Shown here: positions 57,501 to 64,000 of the stretch, one piece after another
Position numbering within the stretch: position 1 is the stretch's first letter
Layout of the letters: each line of letters starts with the position of its first letter
Assembly: GCA_033964015.1 (NCBI GenBank)
Contig: CM066919.1
Location: forward strand, 4,306,101 to 4,370,100
Length of the DNA: 64,000 bases
DNA from: Scolanthus callimorphus
Lineage: Eukaryota; Cnidaria; Anthozoa; Actiniaria; Edwardsiidae
Direction of reading: 5' to 3'
Made by a program: the position numbers and the translations under genes
The notes under the pieces: generated by a model
What the model saw: the letters and a program-made list of their open reading frames with translations, nothing else
The model's database searches: none
What the model was told of the DNA's origin: nothing

Positions 57501-59263
57501 TCAGGGGCGTAGCCAGGATTTGAGAAGGGGGGGGGGGGGGGTCACTTTTGTAGAAATGTATGGTGCCCTTTCCCAGCTTACCGATTTTTTTCTTAATGTT
57601 TACTGTATTTTTGTTCTTCTAAAAAGGGCGGCCACAGGCACCCCAGGATCCCCCTAGCTACGCCCTTTTTCAGGACCGGTAAACAAGGGAACCAGTCTTT
57701 GTGGTCGCCCGTGCACTGGCGCAATCGCTTGGAACTCGGTTCTGCAGAAATTGTAGCGCAATTGTGAATAACAATGGCTGGTTCCCCTGTTGACCGGTAC
57801 TAAAACCGAACTTGATGCGCACGCATGCCCAGATCGTTTCCTAGCAGGGGAGGCTCTGGTGGCAGCAATTTGAGGGCCTTCGCTGATTGGCTGATTTTGA
57901 GCGTTGGGGCATGCCCAGGAAAATCTTTCTCACAATAGCCCTGTACCAAATCTCGCGCATACGTCAATACAATGGCTGTCACCAGAGCCTCCCCCGCGAA
58001 GTGAAGAGCTGGGGAGAATTGGAGACGAGAATGGGTCTACAGTATTAGGAAAAACTCGGCTATTCAACAACTAAAATGTTGGAACACTTTGCCGAGAGAA
58101 CACGCTCTCCCTGCACTCCCTTCAATGTTGTCCAAAATTGTGTCCAGTATTATTTCCCGTTCAACATTGGGAGGGGAAGGAAGGACATGGCTTGGTTGTA
58201 GTCGCTTGGTGTTTCGTCGTCGAAGCAAAGACGGGCCAGCGCACGAAACGTCAGCAAAAACGAGTTCTCCACGGAATCTAACATAAATTTCAACCTTTGG
58301 ATGTTATTGTTCATGTAGAAGGAGCATCCCAAAACAAATAAATGAGAACGTTTTGAGGTGAAAGGATAAAATGTAACGAAGTTAATAGCCACAACAAGTC
58401 TATTCTTTGACTAATATAACTTTGTTTTGTCTCTTGGTCTTATATAGACACTCAGCATTTCCCTTATTTTATACATACTAAGATTATCAGCGGAAAAGGC
58501 TTGAAATATTCTTTTATCTTCTCAAAATATTTCAGTTCATCAATTCAAATAAAATCAATAAGGGAGATTTCACACGGTTTTGAAACTTCTAGTCTTCCAG
58601 ACAAATATATTATTGGGAGGCCAAAAGTTGTGGCCCAAAATTGCATTTTTTTAATAATTTTACATCCTTACTAAACAAATTACATACCGCTTGTTCTAAA
58701 TAATCTAAGTCATCAATCTCTTCGACGTCTGCAGCAGTAAGATCCTTGAAATCTTTTCTTGTAGGTACATCCTCTTCCGGTTCTGGTTCTGGTTCCGGCT
58801 CCGGTTCTTTCACGGGTTCCGGTTCCGGTTCCGGCTCAGCCACTGGCTCAGGTTCCGGTTCATTTTGTACTTCCGGTTCCGGTTCTGGCTCTGGTATAGT
58901 TTCTGGTTCCGGTTCTGGCTCTGGTTGTGGAGGCTCGGGTTCCGCTTCAGGTTCCGGTTCAGGCTCTGGCGCCGTTTCAGCTGGAGCCTCGTCATTAACT
59001 GTTACTTTCTCCTCCTCTTCTTTCTTCGTCACATCCCCGTTCTCGACTATTTCTCTTCTAGAAGTACGAGTTCTCCGCGTGACGCCACCATCGGTCGAAG
59101 ACGATGTTTCTGTGACCGTCCTTTCCTCCCGTCTCGTGCGCGTTCGCCTTCCTGATGACGTCGTCGCAGTGTCAGCCTCCAGTTGTTCTAGCTTTTTCTT
59201 TCGCACTTCTCGTAGTTTGGAGCGAATTTCTCTTCTTCTGTCGAAGTCTTGACATGATTCCAG
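39341..59263 (-). CDS. Smoothelin homologue with C-terminal CH domain; ten coding exons, 5' end not found
   Basis: Exons in transcript order: 59263-58688, 57421-57343, 57127-57043, 56981-55512, 50436-50279, 47523-47329, 42342-42213, 41687-41597, 40857-40706, 39503-39341. All phases agree; together 3,099 nt, 1,032 residues plus stop. Domain order: smoothelin repeat ([19 protein letters not shown]), Glu/Pro-rich linker, second smoothelin-like repeat ([15 protein letters not shown]), a long disordered exon with three DFRxxL-type repeats, a Thr/Lys-rich segment, a basic coiled coil ([14 protein letters not shown]) and a calponin-homology domain ([29 protein letters not shown]). Smoothelins bind actin filaments in contractile cells; in an invertebrate this suggests a muscle or epitheliomuscular cytoskeletal role (inference). 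The first exon opens in phase 0 without an initiator, so at least one 5' exon is missing. Confidence 0.88.
39651..39828. mobile_element. MITE family B, copy 2 (smoothelin last intron)
   Basis: TIR CAGGGGCGTAGCCAGG with inverse CCTGGCTACGCCCCTG, flanked by AAAGA on each side (5-bp target duplication). It contains two long C-runs. Confidence 0.88.
40281..40487. mobile_element. MITE with TIR CTGGTTCTCACTGGAACGC (smoothelin last intron)
   Basis: CTGGTTCTCACTGGAACGC at 40281-40299 is inverted at 40469-40487. The interior is rich in GCGCAAGC/ACAAGCGC phrases. No coding capacity. Confidence 0.85.
40706..40857 (-). CDS. Smoothelin exon i: CH domain core
   Basis: Acceptor TTTTGTCAG, reading [20 protein letters not shown] then [20 protein letters not shown] and [10 protein letters not shown]; donor CATA|GTAAGA, phase 2. 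The SW.DG...CA..H pattern is diagnostic of CH domains. Confidence 0.9.
41385..41572. repeat. Inverted-repeat element (smoothelin intron h-i)
   Basis: GTCCGGACGGAAAACTCGTC near 41390 is partly inverted as GACGAGTTTTCCGTCC near 41543. A 41-bp phrase (TTAGTGTGAAACCGGGA..., at about 41411 and 41451) is tandemly duplicated. Confidence 0.65.
41597..41687 (-). CDS. Smoothelin exon h: start of the CH domain
   Basis: Acceptor ACGTTGCAG, reading [20 protein letters not shown] then [10 protein letters not shown]; donor GAG|GTAAGG, phase 0. LLEWC..... is the first helix of the calponin-homology fold. Confidence 0.85.
42213..42342 (-). CDS. Smoothelin exon g: basic coiled coil
   Basis: Acceptor CTCTCCAG, reading [20 protein letters not shown], then [19 protein letters not shown]; donor AAACC|GTAAGT, phase 2. 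Vertebrate smoothelins also carry a charged helix before the CH domain. Confidence 0.8.
42452..43080. repeat. Cluster of inverted-repeat elements (family G and neighbours)
   Basis: An inverted repeat 42452-42572 (TACTTCATCGCTGAATG versus its inverse) is followed by family G copies at about 42580-42690 and 42951-43075, sharing CGCGCATGCGTCA and AGCCTCCCCCGCG. Another copy is at 57846-57998. All lie in smoothelin intron f-g. Confidence 0.65.
43249..43705. repeat. Family K fragment and a foldback element
   Basis: 43249-43333 is the inverse of 38488-38575. From about 43369 to 43705 there is a foldback whose arms contain CATAAATAGGGGCGTCCC and TTTGACAGACCTAGTTATTT, inverted on the right. Confidence 0.65.
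44880..45420. repeat. Dispersed repeat and tandem duplication (smoothelin intron f-g)
   Basis: 44880-45100 is related to 28990-29150. 45130-45250 and 45285-45410 are imperfect copies of each other (ATCTGTTATAGGATG/A, AAAGAGCTCTT, GGAGTCCTTTAGAGATTA). Confidence 0.6.
46307..46600. mobile_element. MITE family D plus an adjoining hairpin
   Basis: 46307-46489 has TIR TTAGTATAATTACTCAAGCG with inverse TCGCTTGAGTAATTATCCTAA. Directly right, 46490-46600 folds on itself (CAATTAGTCGCCTCAGG versus CCTTCGGCGACTAATTG). Related copies form a nested cluster at 59290-60052. Confidence 0.8.
47329..47523 (-). CDS. Smoothelin exon f: Thr-rich segment
   Basis: Acceptor GTTTTTCTAG, then [17 protein letters not shown], a Gly patch, [33 protein letters not shown]; donor GCAG|GTAAGG. 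It is low complexity with a repeated (V/T)-T-x-H-(V/K) pattern and is probably disordered. Confidence 0.8.
48541..50138 (-). mobile_element. LINE reverse-transcriptase fragment, degenerate and interrupted
   Basis: Minus-strand pieces include [44 protein letters not shown], then (after an insertion) [39 protein letters not shown] and [18 protein letters not shown]. This is the order of CR1/L2/jockey-type RTs, from the palm region with FADD to the C terminus. A frameshift lies just before DDTKC, so the copy is dead. It is located in smoothelin intron e-f. Confidence 0.85.
49106..49797. mobile_element. TTAA-flanked foldback element inserted in the LINE
   Basis: It is flanked by TTAA (49102-49105 and 49798-49801). 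The TIR GGTTACTGAGAACCTTCGCG is perfect at both ends, and inverted arms extend for most of the 692 bp (ACATGTCAACCTATATATCG, AAAACCGTGTCTGCGTTTTT and their inverses). No coding capacity. Removing it with one TTAA rejoins the LINE reading frame exactly. Confidence 0.93.
50279..50436 (-). CDS. Smoothelin exon e
   Basis: Acceptor TTTGCTAG; the splice completes Trp, then [35 protein letters not shown] and an acidic end, donor GAAG|GTAATT, phase 1. Charged, helix-prone. Confidence 0.8.
51326..52917. mobile_element. 1.6-kb foldback transposon, unknown superfamily
   Basis: TAGACTAGACGAA at the left and its inverse at the right, flanked by TCA on both sides (possible 3-bp duplication). The inverted arms extend about 190 bp with phrases such as TAGTAAAAGCTGGCAACAAG and GAATCCGAATTTTC, and a second inverted pair CGGATCCAAGATGG lies inward. 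The centre (about 51810-52200) has an unassigned frame with [20 protein letters not shown]. It is located in smoothelin intron d-e. Confidence 0.75.
55213..55469. mobile_element. MITE family A, copy 3 (smoothelin intron d-e)
   Basis: Ends as in copies 1 and 2; contains a small tandem duplication of CACGACT/CACATGACT at the left. It stops about 40 bp from the donor of exon d. Confidence 0.85.
55512..56981 (-). CDS. Smoothelin exon d: long disordered exon with DFRxxL repeats
   Basis: Charged and Ser-rich, with no folded domain. Three related motifs are present: [24 protein letters not shown] and [12 protein letters not shown], each followed by a P/S-V-S segment. The 5' boundary is uncertain: the obvious acceptor TTATAG (exon from 56988) gives an in-frame stop in phase 2, while an AAG acceptor (exon from 56981) keeps frame. 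Donor ATG|GTGAGT completes a Trp codon with exon e. Confidence 0.75.
57043..57127 (-). CDS. Smoothelin exon c
   Basis: An 85-bp exon, acceptor TACTTTAG, reading [19 protein letters not shown], then IAALKAKLP; donor CCCAG|GTTAGT, phase 2. Confidence 0.7.
57343..57421 (-). CDS. Smoothelin exon b: second smoothelin-like repeat
   Basis: A 79-bp exon, acceptor CATCTCCAG, reading [20 protein letters not shown] then KVKVSK, donor AAG|GTAAGT. With exon a it forms [19 protein letters not shown], the helix pair of a smoothelin repeat. Confidence 0.8.
57502..57666. mobile_element. MITE family B, copy 3 (smoothelin intron a-b)
   Basis: CAGGGGCGTAGCCAGGA at the left and CTAGCTACGCCC at the right, slightly degenerate; internal 13-G run. 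Flanks are T-rich, so the target duplication is unclear. Confidence 0.75.
57846..57998. repeat. Family G inverted-repeat element
   Basis: GGGGAGGCTCTGGTGGCAG at the left is inverted as CACCAGAGCCTCCCCCGCG at the right, with CGCGCATACGTCA inside. It is related to 42580-42690 and 42951-43075. Confidence 0.75.
58688..59263 (-). CDS. Smoothelin exon a: first smoothelin repeat and EP-rich linker
   Basis: Acceptor TATTTATAG, then [20 protein letters not shown]. Arg/Thr-rich and acidic parts follow, then about 75 residues of EPEP-type repeats, ending [19 protein letters not shown] at donor GCG|GTATGT. 576 bp, phase 0 at both ends. Confidence 0.85.
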
Positions 59264-59289
59264 CTATAAATATAACAAAGTCGCGTATT

Positions 59290-60052
59290 GGTTTTTAGTA
59301 TAATAATCACTCAATTACAAGCGATTCCGCGCGCTGATTGGTCGAGACGTGCGTCATATTTAACAATTAGTCGCCGAAGGCGACGTAAATATCGGCGACT
59401 ATTCTCCGATATTTACAGAGCCTGAGGCGACTAATTGTTTTAGTATAATTACTCAAGCGACTTTAAAGATTTTCGACAAAAAAATCGCGTTTAGGGGTAT
59501 TTTTTTAGTTTCTCGTAATGAGGTGCGCGCGCGTTCCCCGCCCAATTCTTTCAATGTTATATTCACCTATGAGTGAATATAGCGAATTAGTATAATTACT
59601 CAAGCGATTCCGCGCGCTGATTGGTCGAGACGTTCGGAATATTCTGCTATATTCACCTATGAGTGAATATAACATTGAAAGCAGTGGGGATCGCGCGCGC
59701 ACTTTATTACGAGAAACTAAAAAAAATGCCCCTAAAATCTTAAAAGGTCGCTCGACTTCGTCTCGGTGACTATTCACCGATATTTACGTCGCCTTCGGCG
59801 ACTAATAGACCTTTTTCCAAAATGGCCGCCGCAAATTCACATGTCTTAAAATTAAACCGACTGAAAATCAAACACTGTCACAAGAAAGAGTATCGTCACA
59901 TTAGTAATACTTTAAATTTTCGTTATGCCAAATGCCATGTCGGCTGAGAAAGCAGAGTCTGAAAATTGAAAATTTTACAGAGATTTGTATGACTGGGGGT
60001 ATGCGTCATACCAATCAGCGCGCAAAATCGCTTGAGTAATTATACTAATTTG
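59290..60052. repeat. Nested family D elements upstream of the first known smoothelin exon
   Basis: TTAGTATAATTACTCAAGCG occurs at about 59439 and 59588, with a broken copy near 59297 and the inverted end near 60030-60051. Hairpins of CAATTAGTCGCC type occur at 59365-59438 and 59780-59806. The interior phrase GCACTTTATTACGAGAAACT is shared with 46307-46489. Confidence 0.75.
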
Positions 60053-60219
60053 CTTTATTTTTTCAGCGGTCCGGTATCCATCAAATCGCGCGCTCTGATT
60101 GGCTCGCGAGCGGGCCGGAATCCTACGATCCGGACCCGGGGTCCGGATGAATCGCGCGCGCGCTAATTTCTGTGAAGTTTTATGCTGTTTCAGTGAAAGC
60201 AAAAAAATAAATATATTAT

Positions 60220-60465
60220 TTACCGGCTTGGGGTCGGTCCAGATCGTGAAATACCGTGACCTCGGCCTTGAAAATACTGACCTCGACCTCCGGTCTCGGT
60301 CAGTATTTTCAAGACCTCGGTCACGGTATTTCACGATCCGGACCTCCCAGCCGGTAAATAACATATATATACTAACAGAATATCCCACTTGTCACTTGTA
60401 TTTTCTTATCATACACACTCGCCTTCACCAAAATTACAAGTGACAAGTGGGATATTCTGCAGTAT
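60220..60465. repeat. Two adjacent hairpin elements
   Basis: 60220-60357: TTACCGGC and GATCGTGAAATACCGTGACC are inverted across a loop near 60290. 60378-60460: GAATATCCCACTTGTCACTT is inverted as AAGTGACAAGTGGGATATTC. Confidence 0.85.
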
Positions 60466-60549
60466 GGCACTCGAAAGCATTGTATTTTACTAGTATATTT
60501 ACGACGAGAGGAAAGAATCATATAATGTTTGGTGTTCAAAGCGTGTAGG

Positions 60550-60920
60550 GGACGGGGGGGGGACTCCCATATTTTTTGGGCGGGGGTGCTCGTCGTACCT
60601 TTTAGGGTTTAAAATCAGGCCTTTGCTACATTTTAGGGGGCAAAATTCGAAAACTTGGAATTTTTTCTAGATAGGTACCTGTTAGAGGTCCGTTCTAGCA
60701 AATCAAGCAAATTACACTTGTTAATAGCCCGAATTTCAGACTTATTTTCCCTGGCGTAAAAAATACAAGAGAAAATTACGAGGGAAAATACGTCTTGTTG
60801 GTACCTTTTAGGGGTCAAAATCAACTAAGCGACGCCATTTTAGGTACCTTTTGGGGGTAAAATCGAAAGTTCCCGACGAGCACCCCGCCCTAAAAACATG
60901 GGAGTCCCCCTCCCCTACCC
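60550..60920. repeat. Dispersed repeat family C, longest copy
   Basis: Begins GGGGGGGGACTCCCATATTT, includes TCGTCGTACCTTTTAGGGTT, TTGGTACCTTTTAGGGGTCA and ends GACGAGCACCCCGCCC, ACATGGGAGTCCCCCTCCCC. The two ends are inverted relative to each other, so the full unit is a foldback. Confidence 0.75.
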
Positions 60921-61080
60921 CCGGGTCGGGGAGCGTAAAAAAGATCCGTAAAAAATCAAGGCTCCCGCCAAGTAAAATGATTCAAAACTTCATAAGAGTA
61001 TCTATTGAGTATCGCTGAAAATTTCGCGCTGAGAGAACAACAGAAAACGCAAAAAGAAAAATGAACGGCATGTTACTGTG

Positions 61081-61682
61081 GTTTTCATAATTCAGCGGAC
61101 TCTCGCTATCGATTTCCAATCGTAAAAAATACGATCAAACTCGTGAGTCTTTTTTCGTTACTCTTTGTGCTTTTTGATTGGCCAGTGCCTAAGCAGTATT
61201 AAAATGGCTTCCCGTCACACCAGCAACGGTACAGTAACGGTTACGTGCTGGCCAATCAAAAAGCACAAAGAGTAACGACGAAAAGACTCGGGCGTTGGAA
61301 ATCGTTAGCGAGAGTTCGCAGAATTATGAAAATCGCAGTAAACTGGTTGGCCCCCAATCAAAAGGCCGGTTTACAATTGCGATTTCTGTCGCATTTTGTC
61401 GCGGCGATTTTTCTCGCGCGAGTTGCAATTACAACTCTCTTGTGTAAACGAGATGCAAATCCTGTGCGATTTCTGTGCTCTCTTTTCTTCAAATCGCATG
61501 AAGTTGCAAAGAGTTACGAACATGTTCGAAATCTTCGCGACATCACGCGACAAAAATCGCAGCAGATTGCGCCGAACTTACATTGTGATTTTGAGTTGAC
61601 GTATACGTGCGAGAAACATCGCCGCGATTCGCGCGACAAAAATTGCAGCAAAAATAACTAATTGCAAGTGTAGACGGTCCTT
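61081..61682. repeat. Two foldback elements side by side
   Basis: 61081-61333: TTTTCATAATTCAGCGGACT ... GCTTTTTGATTGGCCAG is inverted at 61248-61333. 61362-61682: AAGGCCGGTTTACAATTGCG at the left and TTGCAAGTGTAGACGGTCCTT at the right, interior rich in GCGACAAAAATCGC. Confidence 0.7.
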
Positions 61683-63059
61683 AATAGTGCGTCCACACTA
61701 GGGCTAAACAGACTAAACATGTTTTACAATACAACTCCTGTGAATCATCACAACTGCCATGTGGATCCCTCTAACGATATCTACTATGATGACATTTGTA
61801 CCAAATTGCACCCGAGGTTAGTTAATTAAAGAATTTTTTTTCGCCTCGCGCAGATGTGAATGGGGTGTTACACCATCGTGCCCACTATTTTCGAGATTTT
61901 TTAATGGTCTCAGTCATTAAACTACTCAAAGAACAGCAAGAAACAGAAAATCGTATCGTTGCATGCTTCCTTTGAATGATATGTTTAGCTTCTCTACGAA
62001 CAACGATGAAAGACTGGGAAATACAACGGGATCCGATTATAAACTGCTGTTATTTTAAAGGGGCTCTCGCACGCTTACTGGCCACTTCTCTGACAAGAAA
62101 ATAGCTCAAATCGCAATCCAATTCCATCCTCTTGATAACAGGTCAAAGCAACCTAGAATTGCATTTGTCTAACACTTGAAAGGTTTTTCTATTAATCTGG
62201 TGGATTATTTTGATTACTAGGCAAATGTAGATGTGTTTTCACGTTACAATTTTACTTATTTTATGTCCACGGTGGAGGTACGTTTTGGAAGCTCTGCAGC
62301 TTTATGAATGATCTACACGTTGTGATGTGTCGAAACGATTTCTTGTAAAAACAATTCACTGGCATCGCATCAGAATTTTTCAGCTTGAACCCAAGTTTGT
62401 TCGAGCAAATCAAACTGTAGTGAATGAGCTCCGACAAACGGCCCGACAAATTGTAGACTTGCCACAAGCCGACCTCTCTGTGATTCGCGAGCATTAAACA
62501 TAGGTTATTTGCAAAACGACGTCAAAGAAATACCTTACTTGACATTTACTAGCCCAAGGACTATTTGAACAATGTCCGAGGTATAGTAAAAATTTAAGGA
62601 ATGCCATTTGTATTAAATACTCTAACATTTCTTGTATCAATTTCATCAGATCCTTGAAAGCAGCGGAATTCCACTTAAAATAGACGCATGTTGAGGCCAT
62701 ATATTAGTACAGATTAACTTGATTGGAGACGCATTAAAAACCACTGAATGTGGCTTTATAAGTCTTAAGCAAAATAGTTATTAGTAAAAAGGACACAATA
62801 GGTTAGTCATGCATGCCTATACAGTTTATGACCCCAAACTACTGCCATATTATGGTTTGTTTATGCATTAAGCATAACAAGGCAGAAACAAACAAACACG
62901 GAAACAAAGAAATCATGAAGTATTAATTTAAACTGGCTTTCTAAGCCACGCCCAAATTTTGCTGAGTAATTTGAAGATTGTACAAATCCTTTATTTAAAA
63001 AAAACTGTTAAGTATCTATTAACACCAAATTCCAACTGAAAGTAAATTAATCAGGTAAT
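61683..63059. other. No gene seen
   Basis: AT-rich sequence without a convincing exon. A frame at 62494-62700 (- strand) begins with an ATG and includes a possible GTAAGG donor, but its content is not recognisable. Confidence 0.35.
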
Positions 63060-63315
63060 TGGGCTAGAGTAGCTACTTGGACAGTTTGAATGCTAAAATT
63101 GGACAGTTTAGGTTTGAACATGAATGCTACATAATTAATAAATATCAGGATTCTATGGTCTCCAATTACGAAAAAATTGAATACCAAAAAATCCTCAGAA
63201 CCCCAAATTGAACTTGGCCTTCGGTCTCATAGAGTTCTGGAGTTCCTCTGAATTTTCTCATCCATTTTTTCTTAATCGGACAGCATGGAGTCTTATTATA
63301 TGCACAAATAATCTT
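63060..63315. repeat. Dispersed repeat family J, copy 2
   Basis: GGACAGTTTAGGTTTGAACA, ATTAATAAATATCAGG and GCATGGAGTCTTATTATA match 31830-32060 with many changes. Confidence 0.6.
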
Positions 63316-63866
63316 TATTTGTCCTGGCACTGAAAAGTAATTCCATGGTTCTTTGGAAACTTCTGAAAAGGTTTTTGGTGAAAAAAAAGTGTAAAGGAAC
63401 AGTTCTTCTACTGCAAAATGTGCAACTAAAATATTTGTCAATATTTTATAGTAATTAATCAGTCACCTGTAATTTATGGCAAACATTCTTCAAGGCTGAG
63501 CAGCTGTTTTTTGAAAAACTTTTAAAATTTGGAGTTCCTTGATACAATATTTATTGCAGCAGTTAGTATGTATGTTAGCATTGTAATATTACTTGTATAG
63601 ATGTGTTGTGGACTGTGTACAGTCAATTAAAGAAAATACAGAATATATCATTTTATTAGGCAAACAGGTTGTTTTGGGACCAGGGAAAATCACCCCTAAG
63701 GGGGGATACTCCAATATAAAAATGATGAGGGGTCTAACGCATTTTTTTGGGTATGAAATGTGTAGTAAAAGTATTTTTTGGGGGTTGAAAATTCTACCAG
63801 GTATTTTTTTGGGGGGGCGGTTGAAAAATCGAGGGGTATTTTTGGGGGGTTAAAACTTTCTGACAG

Positions 63867-64000
63867 GCTTGTTGATCATCAAGATACTGCCTTTAAAGCT
63901 GAAGCAAGAGCTAGGCTGCAAGCTATTTCTGGAAAACATAATGGGACAGGCATGGCCACCAGAGGTGATGACAGCCAAAGAAAAAAGACAATGACTCTTT
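63867..64000 (+). CDS. Possible exon of an unrecognised gene, cut by the window edge
   Basis: After acceptor TTTCTGACAG at 63866 the frame is open to the end: LVDHQDTAFKAEARARLQAI, then SGKHNGTGMATRGDDSQRKK and TMTL. The composition is protein-like (helical, then basic) and unlike the surrounding G-rich repeat. The family is not recognised. Confidence 0.4.

Noticed and set aside
58746..59252. Plus-strand Gly-Ser-rich frame of 168 codons
   Set aside because: Antisense shadow of the Glu-Pro-rich smoothelin exon, which has matching splice sites and domain content.
62494..62700. Minus-strand frame starting MASTCVYFKWN as the missing first smoothelin exon
   Set aside because: Although a GTAAGG donor lies near its end, the sequence is not smoothelin-like and a phase-compatible link to the exon at 59263 could not be supported.
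1..64000. tRNA and rRNA genes
   Set aside because: No convincing B-box/TpsiC motif with a foldable cloverleaf was seen by eye; a tRNAscan run would be needed to exclude them.

Overview
The window is intron-rich eukaryotic DNA: long exons joined by GT-AG introns, several microsatellites and minisatellites, and a dense population of short inverted-repeat transposons. The animal-type gene set (a mitochondrial-clan cytochrome P450 and a smoothelin homologue), together with the abundance of small foldback elements, suggests a marine invertebrate, most likely a cnidarian such as an anthozoan. That is inference; no database comparison was possible. I reconstructed gene models by hand from splice sites and reading-frame phase.

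Layout. (1) 1-1.3 kb: the last exon of an unrecognised zinc-knuckle protein (+ strand), followed by a minisatellite that repeats the start of the exon. (2) 2-12.9 kb: no gene seen; foldback elements, a 171-bp duplicated repeat and a roughly 1-kb satellite. (3) 13-19.5 kb (- strand): a four-exon CYP27-like mitochondrial P450 whose third exon seems to lack one C. (4) 19.6-25.3 kb: repeats, including a 2.8-kb TTAA-flanked element carrying a minisatellite full of CRE (TGACGTCA) and E-box (CACGTG) sites, and a 5'-truncated LINE with a target-site duplication. (5) 25.3-36.2 kb (+ strand): a complete four-exon gene for a 1,372-residue single-module nonribosomal peptide synthetase, with adenylation domain, carrier domain and three membrane-pair plus left-handed beta-helix units. 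This is the architecture of the bacterial/fungal epsilon-poly-L-lysine synthase (Pls/PosA) group. (6) 39.3-59.3 kb (- strand): a smoothelin homologue of at least ten coding exons, with smoothelin repeats, an EP-rich linker, three DFRxxL-like repeats and a C-terminal calponin-homology domain. Its introns hold a LINE fragment cut by a second TTAA element. (7) 59.3-64 kb: nested foldback elements and one possible exon of a further + strand gene at the right edge.

How the genes relate. The three complete or near-complete genes have unrelated predicted roles: mitochondrial oxidation, membrane-bound amino-acid polymer synthesis, and actin cytoskeleton binding. The P450 and the synthetase are divergent, with about 5.8 kb between their start codons. 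The synthetase and the smoothelin gene are convergent, with about 3.1 kb between their stops. The main candidate for a little-described system is the synthetase: it looks like an animal homologue of poly(amino acid) synthases, and its binding-pocket residues resemble a lysine code.
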